From Posidoniimonas polymericola (GTDB lineage: Bacteria > Planctomycetota > Planctomycetia > Pirellulales > Lacipirellulaceae): DNA of 64,000 nucleotides. The translations under genes and the position numbers were made by a program. Each line of letters opens with the position of its first letter. Positions within the stretch are counted from its first letter, which is position 1. The notes under the pieces were generated by a model. The model had not been told where the DNA came from and did not search any database. It worked only from the letters and a program-made list of their open reading frames with translations. Below are positions 54,038-62,790 of this stretch, piece by piece. The stretch covers positions 87,199 to 151,198 of the forward strand of contig NZ_SJPO01000014.1 in assembly GCF_007859935.1 (NCBI RefSeq). Direction: 5' to 3'.

Positions 54038-54979
54038 CTAGCCCCGCGAGCGGCGGCGGGCCGCGGCGGAGAGTCCCATCAGCAGCAGGCACACCGCCGA
54101 GGGCTCGGGGACGTTCAGGAAGGCGATGTCGGAAGCGCTGATCGTGGCGCCGGTCGCAAGGTAGGCGTCCTTCCACTGGCGGAAGTCGGCGAAGTCGACG
54201 AACTCGTCGCCGTTGAGGTCGCCTTCTGAGCGGAAAGTAACCGGCTGCAAGTAGTTGGTGCGGATCGGGTCGAGATCGTCGAACAGCTCCACGACCATGT
54301 CGCCGTCGGTGTCGCCGGGAACCGGCGGAGCTTCGTTCGTTTCGAGCAGCCAGATGCCCCAGTCGCGGGTGCCGCTGGCGGGCGCCCCGCCAGACTCGTC
54401 GTAGTAGGTGCCGCCGATGAACTCGTCGGCGCCGCTGTTCGAGTGGCGTAGAAGCCCCAGACTAGTCGCCTGGTCAAGGTTTGAGATCTCAATGCCGTAG
54501 CCCTGCGCGTCGGTATTCCGCGCGGGGAGCGTGAATAGATTGCTCTCGGTCAACGCCAGGCTCAGACGTTCGGTCGTCGCCGGGAGGTCCACGTCGAGCC
54601 CCAGCGTGATGGTTTCTAGCGGGTCGCCGATCGGCGCCCAGCCGCTGGCGTTCACGTCCTCTACCTCATAGAAGTCAAGCACCATGCCGCCATCGTTGCC
54701 GTTGAGGTCGACGGCCAGAATGATCTCGCCAACCACAAACTCGGTCGGGTTCTGGAAGGTCATCCGCAGCTGGCGCGTCCCCGCGATACCGCGGCTGGCC
54801 GGGCTGAAGTTCTCTGGGTTGAGGGTCTCGACCACTGCGCCGGTCGGCACGGCAGGGTCGGCGCTGAGCGTAACCAACGCGTGGGCCGAGGGCGCCGTGG
54901 CGGCGAGTGCGGCGGCGGCGCCGACGGCAATCCCATGCCGACGGACGAGTTCTATCAGACGAAGTGCGGAGTTGATCAT
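54038..54979 (-). CDS. PEP-CTERM protein paralogous to its neighbour, with dockerin-like end
   Basis: 313 residues with a signal peptide ending SAHA. It aligns with the 53040 product over its full length (VTLSADPAVPTGAVVETLNP; FQNPTEFVVGEIILAVDLNGNDGG; FYEVEDVNASGW), showing tandem duplication. The dockerin-like segment reads GDTDGDMVVELFDDLD then GDLNGDEFVDFADFRQW. It ends VPEPSA, a hydrophobic span and ARRRSR. Same direction and 59 bases upstream of the paralogue. No enzymatic motif seen. Confidence 0.82.
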   Translation of the reverse strand: MINSALRLIELVRRHGIAVGAAAALAATAPSAHALVTLSADPAVPTGAVVETLNPENFSPASRGIAGTRQLRMTFQNPTEFVVGEIILAVDLNGNDGGMVLDFYEVEDVNASGWAPIGDPLETITLGLDVDLPATTERLSLALTESNLFTLPARNTDAQGYGIEISNLDQATSLGLLRHSNSGADEFIGGTYYDESGGAPASGTRDWGIWLLETNEAPPVPGDTDGDMVVELFDDLDPIRTNYLQPVTFRSEGDLNGDEFVDFADFRQWKDAYLATGATISASDIAFLNVPEPSAVCLLLMGLSAAARRRSRG

Positions 54980-55019
54980 GAAAGAATCCTGTTGTTGCCG
55001 CTGCCTTGGTAATCAAGCT

Positions 55020-55057
55020 CGCTTGGGCGGCCCGCCGTTTGCCGGGCCGCCCAAGCG
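55020..55057. other. Perfect 15-base-pair hairpin between two PEP-CTERM genes
   Basis: CGCTTGGGCGGCCCG pairs perfectly with CGGGCCGCCCAAGCG around an 8-base loop (CCGTTTGC). It lies between the 55125 and 54038 genes. There is a GTTTT run on the plus-strand side only, so as a minus-strand terminator it lacks its T-tract. It could instead be an mRNA processing or stability signal between the genes. Confidence 0.75.
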
Positions 55058-55124
55058 GTTTTGCGAGTCAAATTGAGTCCGGACGCAACCATCCGGAGTA
55101 GGGTAAAAACGCCGCGTCGGCAGG

Positions 55125-55793
55125 CTAGCCGCGACCGCGACGCGTCCCCACGCCCACGACGCCGAGCAGCGTCAGCAGGAGCGAGGCAGGTTCGGGGACC
55201 GCGCCGGTCAGGGCCAGGCCAAAGTCACGCGTTGACGAGGTGCTGCCGTCGTCGCGGCGGTACATGCCGGCCGTGTAGAGGTCGGTCCCGTCGTTCGAGT
55301 GGTTCCACAGAAACGCGGTGCCGCCGGCGGGGTCGGCGCCCTGCACGCTCAGCGCGTAAGCCCCGGGGCTGAGCGAGAACTGTTCCGACGCGTCGAGCAA
55401 GATCTCGATGTTGCCGGCCCCACCGCTGGCGCCCAAAGCGGGCACGTTGATCAGGGCTCCAATCGGGCTGGTTTCGTCGGCAATCGAGGCGCCATCTAGT
55501 GGGTCGGCGATAGCGTACACGCCGACCGTCAGGGGTTGATTCTCATAGCCATTGGAGGACAGGTAAATCTTCTCAACCGTGATCGCGCTGCCGACAACGA
55601 AGCTCTGGCGGTTGATGCGGGCGGTGTTAACGCCACGCGCGCCGGGCGAGTTATTGTTGGCGTCGACGGTCTGCACGCCGCCGGTCGGCCAGGCGGCGTC
55701 CGTCGCGGTGATGACCGCCGCGTTGGCGCTGGGCGCCGCCGCCAACAGGCAGACAGCCGCTGAAGCGAATAGGAATCTCGAGGTGCAAGTCAT
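55125..55793 (-). CDS. Shorter PEP-CTERM protein related to the two downstream genes
   Basis: 222 residues; signal peptide ending PSANA. It has the same N-terminal pattern (VITATDAAWPTGGVQTVD; NRQSFVVGSAITVEKIYL) and a C-terminal GTDLYTAGMYRRDDG, STRDFGLAL motif shared with the others, but no dockerin-like section. It ends VPEPAS, a hydrophobic span and TRRGRG. It is the first gene of the minus-strand run (55793 to 50031). The region upstream of it (55794-56747) would carry the run's promoter. Confidence 0.8.
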   Translation of the reverse strand: MTCTSRFLFASAAVCLLAAAPSANAAVITATDAAWPTGGVQTVDANNNSPGARGVNTARINRQSFVVGSAITVEKIYLSSNGYENQPLTVGVYAIADPLDGASIADETSPIGALINVPALGASGGAGNIEILLDASEQFSLSPGAYALSVQGADPAGGTAFLWNHSNDGTDLYTAGMYRRDDGSTSSTRDFGLALTGAVPEPASLLLTLLGVVGVGTRRGRG

Positions 55794-56747
55794 GAGTTCT
55801 CCTCAGTGCTAGCCCTGCGAAAAGCAAGACCAACCAGTAACCAAGAAACGTGATAAGGGTCGCTGAAAGTGCGGACGAAACGGTCGCCGAGCCTGTCTGC
55901 CCCACCCATCCAAGTCGATGGACGGCAGGCGCGGACGACGTAGTAGTTTTCTGTTCTAAAAGACGACAACGATTGGCGACAGCCAACCACGACGCGGGCG
56001 CTTGATAGCGCGTTAGTGAGCAGCCTTGCGTCACCGCTCGGCCGACAAACGACAGCAAATCTGAAAAGCGGAGTCTAAAGAAAAGGTTAGTTATGCGGTC
56101 GATTGTCACCACCTAAAACTAAGGTGTCAACACAGTCGAAGCCAATGACTCAATAGAAGGCAGCCGCTCTGAACGGCCCTTGATTCCAGTACTTACAGCA
56201 ACTCGCACCAACTTGCGAGCCTGGGCGCCGCGCTTGCAACCGGCGACCGCCGATGGCTGCATTCGGGGCCCCTTCAACTGCACTCGCATGCTGGCATCGT
56301 GTCCGCTAGGGGCTGCTTCTTTTTTGGGGGCGCCCCGCCATTTGCGTGAACCACCAAGCGGCCCATTTACGCCCCGCCGCGGCCGATTAACGCAAGCGGT
56401 GTTTGCGTTGAACGCCTGCGTCCGTCCGTCGAGGCCGACCGCGGCCGAGCTGAGCGGACTTAGCCTGAATAGGCGTGCGACTCGAGCTTTCGACCTCTCG
56501 ATTGTCGGCCCTACCGCTGGCTCTGGATCCGAGACCACCGCATTTCATCGGCGGCAAGGACGCCGCAGGGCTGCTTTGCGTCGCGGCTCCCGATCGCGGT
56601 AGACTAGCTCTCCTACCGTTTCCTCATTACGCCGGGGCGCGGGCCGCATGACGAATCCTCCGGCCGGCACGCCCTCGAGGCGTTTGCCGTGCCCGTGCCT
56701 GGCGCTAGCTGCCTAGCATCCCGACCAGTATCCGAGAGTCGATAACA
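55794..56747. promoter_or_regulatory. Large divergent intergenic region before GH78 and the PEP-CTERM run
   Basis: About 950 bases with no gene I can support; open frames are short and of skewed composition. It must contain the promoters of both the rhamnosidase and the PEP-CTERM cluster. I see no recognised operator or riboswitch. Confidence 0.45.
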
Positions 56748-59600
56748 ATGAAGCTTCTTCTCGCCCCGGCCGCATTGCTCCTCGCTGCCTGTCAGGTCTT
56801 CGCGACCCCGCCAGAGTCGCTGTCCGTTGGTGAGGGCTTCACCAATCCGATCGGCTACCACGACGCCACGCCGGCCTTCTCCTGGAAGCTTCCGGCGGGT
56901 GTGGAGTCGCAATCCGCCTACCGGATCGAGGCGACCTCCGGCGAATCCCGGTGGGACAGCGGGTGGGTCGAGTCGGCGCAGTCGACCTTTGTGCCGTACG
57001 GGGGCGAGCCGCTGGAGTCGCGGCAGCGGGTCGAGTGGCGGGTGCGCGTCCGCGACCAGGACGGCGCCGATTCTGGCTGGAGCGAGCCGGCCAACTTCGA
57101 GCTCGGCCTGCTCACGGCCGCCGACTGGCAAGCCCAATGGATCCGCCCTACCACCGAGGAGGAACACAACGCGGGCGACTACGAGCTCGTCAGGGCGGTC
57201 TACCGTTCGGTTGCCAACCCAGACAAGAACATCGACGTCACGGCGATTGTGCGCGAGCAACCGGACGGCTTCTCGGTCACCAACGACGCCATGGGGAGCG
57301 ACCCCGCGCGCCTGGAACCGAAAGAGCTACTGATTGAGTACAAGCACGCCGGCGTCGCCAAGACCGTGACCTACCCAGAGAACCGGCCCGCCAGCTTCCC
57401 GCCCTCTCGCCTGCTCGGGGAACCGGTCGGCGTGCTGCGGCGCGAATTCTCGGTCGCCAAGTCGGTCGACCGGGCGCGGCTGTACGTCACGGCCCGGGGG
57501 TTGTTTGAAGTCAGCCTGAACGGCCAGCGGGTCGGCAACGACCACTTTGCTAATGGCTGGACCCCTTACCACAACCGCATCGACACCGTGACCTACGACG
57601 TCACCGACCACCTGCGAAAGGGCGAGAACTCGCTTGAGTCGCTGCTCGGCTACGGCTGGTACGCCGGCCGGCTGACCTGGACCGCCGGCAAGCAGGGCTT
57701 CTACGGCAAGCACCCCGAACTGCTGCTGCAGCTGGAAGTCACCTACGACGACGGCTCGACCGAGTCGGTCGTGTCGGACGGCGGCTGGGAGGGCGCGTTC
57801 GGCGGCCCCGTGCAGACCTCCAGCATCTACGACGGAGAGGAGTACGACGCCCGCGACACCAAGATCTCCTGGGCCCCGGTCGTGGCCAACGCGGATCTCG
57901 GCGAGCAGCAGCTGATACCCAAGCCGTTCGCCCCGGTCCGCGAGACGCGAACCCTCGCCGCCCAGCAGATCACCGAGCCGGAGCCGGGACGCTTCGTGTT
58001 CGACCTCGGGCAGAACATGGTTGGCTGGGCGCGGCTGCAGATGCCGGTCGAGAAAGACCAGCAGATCACGATTCGCTTCGCCGAGATGCTCAACGACGAC
58101 GGCACGCTCTACACCGTCAACTACCGCAACGCCAAGTCGGTCGACTCGTACACCGCCGCCGAATCAGGGGTGATCGACTGGCAGCCGCGGTTCACCTTCC
58201 ACGGCTTCCGCTACGTCGAGCTGTCGGGCCTGCCCGACGGCGTCGCGCCGCGCAAGGACTGGGTAACCGGCGTCGTGACCCACTCGGACCTGAAGCCGAT
58301 CGGCGAGTTTAAGTCGTCGCACGCGAAGCTCAACCAGCTGCAGAGCAACATCCTGTGGGGCTGGCGGGGCAACTCGGTCGACATCCCCACCGACTGCCCG
58401 CAGCGCGACGAGCGGCTCGGCTGGACCGGCGACGCGCAGGCGTTCTGCCCCACGGCGATGCTCAACTACGACTGCCTGGCGTTCTGGAAGAGCTGGCTCG
58501 GCTCCATGCGGGACGACCAGTTCCCCGACGGCCGCGTCCCGCACGTTATCCCCGACGTCCTGCGCGGCGGCGACAGCCCCGGCTGGCAGGACGCCGCGAC
58601 GATGATCCCGTGGGAGGTCTACCTGCGGACCGGCGACAAGGAGGTGCTGTCGGAGAACTACGAGATGATGGAGAAGTTTGTCGGCTGGTACCGCCAGCAG
58701 TCGGTCGACTGGCTGTCGCCCAACATCAAGGGCTACGGCGACTGGCTGCAGCCGTACTCCGACCGCACCAAGGGCGACACGCCGCACGCGCTGCTCGGCG
58801 CCGCGTTCCACGCCCACAGCACCGAGATCCTGGCCAACTCCGCCCGGGTCCTCGGCCGCGAGGAGGACGCCCGCCGCTACGCCGACGAGGCCGCCAAGAT
58901 CAAGCAGGCGTTCGCCGCTTACTACCTCGACAGCGGGGGCAAGCTGCAGAACGCCCCGGAAACGCAGACCGCCTACGTGCTGACGCTCGCGTTCGAGCTG
59001 GTCCCCGAGGAATCGCGGGCCAAGGTCGGCAAGCACCTGGTGCGGCTGATCGAGGAGGCCGACGGGCACCTCCGCACGGGCTTCCTGGGAACGCCCTACC
59101 TCACCAAGACGCTCGACGACATCGGCCGCCCCGACCTGGCCTACGACCTGCTGTTCAAGGAGACCTACCCCTCGTGGTTCTACTCGATCAATCAGGGCGC
59201 CACGACCATGTGGGAGCGGTGGAACAGCTACACGCGGGATAAAGGTTTCGGCGACCCCGGCATGAACTCGTTCAACCACTACGCCTACGGGGCGATCGGC
59301 CAGTGGATGTACGAGCGGGTGGCCGGCCTGGCGATCGACCCCGCACACCCGGGGTACAAGCACTTCTTTGTCCGGCCGCTGATCGGCGACCAGCTCGACT
59401 CGGCCCAGGCCGAGATCGAGACCCCCTACGGCCGAGCCGCCAGCGCGTGGGAGAAGCAGGGCGACCGGGTCGTGATGGAAATTGTGGTGCCGCCCAACAC
59501 GACCGCCACGGTCGAATTCCCCGACGGCCGCGAGCCGGTGACCCTCGCAGCGGGCGAGCACCGCTTCGAGTCCCGTTTCCCATCCCACCCGGTGAATTAG
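56748..59600 (+). CDS. Alpha-L-rhamnosidase (glycoside hydrolase family 78)
   Basis: 950 residues, normal for multi-domain GH78. N-terminal beta domains (20-420) include the family phrases LYVTARGLFEVSLNGQRVGNDHF and WTPYHNRIDTVTYDVTDHLRKGEN. The catalytic (alpha/alpha)6 barrel has DIPTDCPQRDERLGWTGDAQAF near residues 544-562, with the expected acid residues, and NQGATTMWERWNSY for the other catalytic glutamate. The end is a beta domain. The N-terminus has a hydrophobic stretch with a lipobox-like LLLAAC, so it is exported, either lipid-anchored or cleaved later. It should remove rhamnose from pectin or other glycans; neighbours agree with pectin use. Confidence 0.95.
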   Translation: MKLLLAPAALLLAACQVFATPPESLSVGEGFTNPIGYHDATPAFSWKLPAGVESQSAYRIEATSGESRWDSGWVESAQSTFVPYGGEPLESRQRVEWRVRVRDQDGADSGWSEPANFELGLLTAADWQAQWIRPTTEEEHNAGDYELVRAVYRSVANPDKNIDVTAIVREQPDGFSVTNDAMGSDPARLEPKELLIEYKHAGVAKTVTYPENRPASFPPSRLLGEPVGVLRREFSVAKSVDRARLYVTARGLFEVSLNGQRVGNDHFANGWTPYHNRIDTVTYDVTDHLRKGENSLESLLGYGWYAGRLTWTAGKQGFYGKHPELLLQLEVTYDDGSTESVVSDGGWEGAFGGPVQTSSIYDGEEYDARDTKISWAPVVANADLGEQQLIPKPFAPVRETRTLAAQQITEPEPGRFVFDLGQNMVGWARLQMPVEKDQQITIRFAEMLNDDGTLYTVNYRNAKSVDSYTAAESGVIDWQPRFTFHGFRYVELSGLPDGVAPRKDWVTGVVTHSDLKPIGEFKSSHAKLNQLQSNILWGWRGNSVDIPTDCPQRDERLGWTGDAQAFCPTAMLNYDCLAFWKSWLGSMRDDQFPDGRVPHVIPDVLRGGDSPGWQDAATMIPWEVYLRTGDKEVLSENYEMMEKFVGWYRQQSVDWLSPNIKGYGDWLQPYSDRTKGDTPHALLGAAFHAHSTEILANSARVLGREEDARRYADEAAKIKQAFAAYYLDSGGKLQNAPETQTAYVLTLAFELVPEESRAKVGKHLVRLIEEADGHLRTGFLGTPYLTKTLDDIGRPDLAYDLLFKETYPSWFYSINQGATTMWERWNSYTRDKGFGDPGMNSFNHYAYGAIGQWMYERVAGLAIDPAHPGYKHFFVRPLIGDQLDSAQAEIETPYGRAASAWEKQGDRVVMEIVVPPNTTATVEFPDGREPVTLAAGEHRFESRFPSHPVN

Positions 59601-59707
59601 CGCCGCGGCATGGTTTTGTGCCTTAACTTCCCCGATCGGCGTCGGCTGCTGGCCCGACGCTACGGGGGCTTGCGTGCCCGCAAAGTTTGACACGCCGACG
59701 ATCGGCG

Positions 59708-59763
59708 GCGAGAATCCGGCTAACCGCCGAGCTACGGCGGACGCCTCCTACTGGGATTCTCGC
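59708..59763 (+). promoter_or_regulatory. Nested hairpin ending one base before the start codon at 59765
   Basis: A perfect 10-base stem GCGAGAATCC (59708) / GGATTCTCGC (59754) encloses a second stem CCGCC/GGCGG. The outer stem ends at 59763, so the ATG at 59765 follows by one base and no Shine-Dalgarno is visible. It may control translation or mark an mRNA end. Confidence 0.6.
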
Positions 59764-59764
59764 A

Positions 59765-60703
59765 ATGAAACGCCTCTTCTCCGCTGCGCTGCTGGCGCTG
59801 ACGCCCTTGTCGTTCTTTTGCCACGCCGCGGCGGCCGATGACAACTCCGCTGCCGGCGTGGCCGACGCCGTGTCGGAACGCCTCAGCGCGTACCTCACCG
59901 CCTTCAACGACCACGACGCCGACGCGGTCGCCGCGTTCTGGGCAGAAGACGGGGTGTCGACCAACGAAGAGACCGGCGAACGGGTGACCGGCCGTGACGC
60001 CATCCGCGACGACCTCGCGGCGTTCTTCTCCGACAACCCCGCGGCCAAGCTCACCGGCGAGGTGACCGAGGTGCGGTCCGTCCACCCCGAGGTGGCGATC
60101 GCCGAGGGCGTGGCCACGCTGTTCCTCCCCGAGACCGAGCCGACCCCTTCGGCGTTCACCGCAGTGATGGCGAAGACCGGCGGCCAGTGGCTGCTGGAGA
60201 GCTCGGGCGAACGCCCCCTGCCGACGCCCGAGTCGTCGGCGACGGCGCTCGAGGAGCTGAGCTGGCTGATCGGCCGCTGGCAGGACGACACCGAGGGCGT
60301 GGCGGTCGACACGACGGTGCGGTGGTCGCCGAACAAGGCGTTCCTGATCCGGTCGTACCGCGCCGAGTACGACGACGGCGGGTCGTTCGAAGGGACGCAG
60401 GTCATCGGCTGGCACCCGCTCGACAAGTCGTTCCGCACCTGGAGCTTCAACTCCGACGGCTCGTTCGGCGAAGGGGTCGCCTCGCGCAGCGGCGACGAGT
60501 GGCTGCTCAAGTCGACCGACGTGCACAGCGACGGCGTGGTCTCGACCTACACGCAGGTGATCCGGCCGGTCGACGAGCAGACCCTGGAGGTCCAAAAGAT
60601 CGGCCGCACCGAGGACGGCGCTCCCCTGCCCTCGACCGAGCCGATCACCGTACGGCGGGCGCCCGACGCCGCGTTGACGACCGAGCAGGAGGCGCAGCCG
60701 TGA
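59765..60703 (+). CDS. SnoaL/NTF2-like exported protein
   Basis: 312 residues from the ATG at 59765. A signal peptide (MKRLFSAALLALTPLSFFCHAAA) precedes a SnoaL/DUF4440-type NTF2 fold: LSAYLTAFNDHDADAVAAFW, EDGVSTNEETGERVTGRDAIRDDL and a matching C-terminal strand. A second domain (170-300) begins LSWLIGRWQDDTEG, resembling DUF1579-type lipocalin-like domains. No catalytic site can be assigned. Its TGA overlaps the next gene's GTG in GTGA, so the two are translationally coupled and likely act together. Confidence 0.8.
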   Translation: MKRLFSAALLALTPLSFFCHAAAADDNSAAGVADAVSERLSAYLTAFNDHDADAVAAFWAEDGVSTNEETGERVTGRDAIRDDLAAFFSDNPAAKLTGEVTEVRSVHPEVAIAEGVATLFLPETEPTPSAFTAVMAKTGGQWLLESSGERPLPTPESSATALEELSWLIGRWQDDTEGVAVDTTVRWSPNKAFLIRSYRAEYDDGGSFEGTQVIGWHPLDKSFRTWSFNSDGSFGEGVASRSGDEWLLKSTDVHSDGVVSTYTQVIRPVDEQTLEVQKIGRTEDGAPLPSTEPITVRRAPDAALTTEQEAQP

Positions 60704-62490
60704 ACACCCCAATCAAACTAGCAGCGGTCGCCCTGGCGCTCGCCCTCGCAATGCCTGACGCGTGCTCCGCCGTCGGCCGACGCGGTGGGGGTGGTGGCGG
60801 TGGTCGTGGCGGCGGAGGCGTTTCCCGCGGCGGTGGCGGCGGTCGCCCCGCCATTAGTGCTCCCGGCGGCGGCCGCGCGCCAAGCCGGATGCCCAGCGCA
60901 AATAGAGCCCCGAGCGGCGGCCGCGCGCCGAGCATCAGCCGCCCCAGCACGCGGCCATCGACGCCGTCTATGACGCAACGCCCCAACGTGACTCGGCCCA
61001 ATACAGGACGGCCCAATACGGGGCGACCCAGCACCGGGCAACCCAGCGGCGCAATCAAGCCATCAACCCAGCCCGGCCGTCTCCCCGCGGCGCCGTCGGC
61101 CCGCCCCACCACCAGACCGAACAACCGCCTCCCTAGCCCGCCACAGACCAAGCCCGCCACTCGCCCGTCGACCCGGCCATCATCACGCCCGCCGAGACCC
61201 CCGGGGCAAGGCAGCGGCGGCTCGGTGGGTCGTCCCGGCGCCAAACCACCGACCAGCCTGCCAGGGGGCGTCCATCGCCCGTCGACCAAGCCAGGCGCCA
61301 AGCCGGGCAACCGGCCGGGGACCCGCCCCTCGCCGGGTGACGTCGGCGATTTCCTGGGGATCGGCAAGCCGGTCCGCCCCGAACGCCCGACGACCCTGCC
61401 CGGCCGTGTGCCCGGCGGCGTCGGCGACCGGCCCGGCCAAGGCAACCGGCCCGGCCAAGGCAATCGTCCCGGACAGGGCAACCGCCCGGGCGATGGAAAC
61501 CGCCCCGGCAACGGCATCGTCGACCGCCCTGGCGGCGGACGCCCCGACCGGCCGGTCGTGCGTCCCGGCAGCGGGGGCGGGCGGCCAGGCTACGGCAATC
61601 GGCCCAGCTACGGAAATTGGCCCAGCAACAACGTCATCAACCAACGGCCGAGCTGGTCGAACATTGGCAACAACTACTACACGAACGTCAACAACCGCTG
61701 GAACAACGCGATTACCCGCCCGGTGAACCCCGGCTGGCGCCGCCCGGCCGACAACCGCCTGGGCTACTGGAACGGCTGGGGGACCGGCGTCCGCCACCAC
61801 TGGAACCATTACCACCAGCACCAGTACTGGTTCAACAGCGGCTGGTGGGCGTACCACCGCCCGCCGCTGGGGGGCTGGCACTACCACTACGCGACGCGCC
61901 CCTACCGCTGGAACTACTGGTGGGGCGTGCCGACCTGGGCGGCCTACAACAACTGGTTCACCTGGTCCACGCCGGCGACGACACTGTCGGAGCCGATCTA
62001 CTACGACTACGGCTCGGACGGCAACGTGGTGTACCAGGACAACTCGGTCTACCTCGGCGGGACCGAGGTCGGCACGGCCGAGGAGTTCGCCGCGTCCGCG
62101 ATGGAGCTCGCCACGGTCGAGCCGCCCGAGTCGGCCGAAGCAGCCGAAGAGGCCGAGTGGATGGCGCTCGGCACGTTCGCCGTGTCGACCGACGAGCGCG
62201 ACACCGACCCGAACCTCACGGTGCAGCTCGCCGTCAACCGCGAGGGCGTCGTGAGCGGCACGCTCTACAACGTCGACGCCGACCAGGCCCAGGCCGTGCA
62301 GGGCCGCGTCGACCCGGAGACCCAACGCGTCGCGATCCGCTTCGGCGAGAACGAGGAGCTCGTCGCCGAGACCGGCCTGTACAACCTCACCCAAGAAGAA
62401 GTCCCGGTGCTGGTGCACTTTGGCGGCGACCAGACCGAGACCTACCTGATGGTGCGGCTGGAGGCTGGTGAAGACGAGGGCGAGGAGTAG
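60700..62490 (+). CDS. Exported Gly/Pro/Arg-repeat and Trp/Tyr-rich protein
   Basis: 596 residues from the GTG at 60700, with AGGAGG seven bases before it (60687-60692) inside the preceding gene. A signal peptide is followed by a glycine/arginine-rich part (RRGGGGGGGRGGGG), then about 220 residues of proline-arginine repeats. These include three units of the type PGQGNR (GNRPGQGNRPGQGN). Next is a Trp/Tyr/His-rich section (W-N-H-Y-H-Q, W-A-Y-H). The last 120 residues resemble a compact beta domain (LTVQLAVNREGVVSGTLYNVDADQ). The architecture resembles planctomycete surface proteins of unknown function. Confidence 0.85.
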   Translation: MNTPIKLAAVALALALAMPDACSAVGRRGGGGGGGRGGGGVSRGGGGGRPAISAPGGGRAPSRMPSANRAPSGGRAPSISRPSTRPSTPSMTQRPNVTRPNTGRPNTGRPSTGQPSGAIKPSTQPGRLPAAPSARPTTRPNNRLPSPPQTKPATRPSTRPSSRPPRPPGQGSGGSVGRPGAKPPTSLPGGVHRPSTKPGAKPGNRPGTRPSPGDVGDFLGIGKPVRPERPTTLPGRVPGGVGDRPGQGNRPGQGNRPGQGNRPGDGNRPGNGIVDRPGGGRPDRPVVRPGSGGGRPGYGNRPSYGNWPSNNVINQRPSWSNIGNNYYTNVNNRWNNAITRPVNPGWRRPADNRLGYWNGWGTGVRHHWNHYHQHQYWFNSGWWAYHRPPLGGWHYHYATRPYRWNYWWGVPTWAAYNNWFTWSTPATTLSEPIYYDYGSDGNVVYQDNSVYLGGTEVGTAEEFAASAMELATVEPPESAEAAEEAEWMALGTFAVSTDERDTDPNLTVQLAVNREGVVSGTLYNVDADQAQAVQGRVDPETQRVAIRFGENEELVAETGLYNLTQEEVPVLVHFGGDQTETYLMVRLEAGEDEGEE

Positions 62491-62517
62491 TCCGCGCCTA
62501 GTCTAAAGAACTGGCGG

Positions 62518-62548
62518 CCCGGTTCCCGACTTCGGGAACCGGGTTCGT
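62518..62548 (+). terminator. Hairpin terminator after the repeat-rich gene
   Basis: CCCGGTTCCC pairs with GGGAACCGGG around a 6-base loop (GACTTC), then TTCGTTCATT. The T-tract is weak. It lies 28 bases past the stop of the 60700 gene. Confidence 0.6.
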
Positions 62549-62790
62549 TCATTCTCACCGCACGCGTCGACGGCGGGTGATCGCATGCCCACAAGAGCGT
62601 GAGCATGGCGCCTGGCAGTTCCCCTCAGCAAGCGGGTAACAAGGCGTAGTAGACTTATTTTCTTTCTTTCGTCGCGCAGAACGGGTATCCTGCTGTGCGT
62701 GCACGCACTCCGGTGGCGAGCCCAAATTGCTCCGTTCGGAGCTCGCTCGTCTCCGCGCTCTACTCCTAGACATTTGAGGAGGTTCAGCTC
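62549..62790. other. Intergenic region before the SUMF1-like gene
   Basis: No gene is supported; the ORF present is arginine-rich and antisense in character. A GAGGAGG Shine-Dalgarno at 62775 precedes the SUMF1-like gene by nine bases. Confidence 0.5.

Noticed and set aside
58164..59693. 509-codon minus-strand open frame antisense to the GH78 gene
   Set aside because: It is a by-product of strong third-position GC in the rhamnosidase; its translation is rich in Arg, Gly, Val and His with no domain, whereas the plus strand matches GH78 throughout.
59732..60712. 326-codon minus-strand frame over the SnoaL-like gene
   Set aside because: Shadow ORF; the plus-strand product has a signal peptide and an NTF2-like fold.
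62555..62773. 72-codon minus-strand ORF before the SUMF1-like gene
   Set aside because: Arginine/serine-rich shadow with no ribosome site; the region is intergenic.
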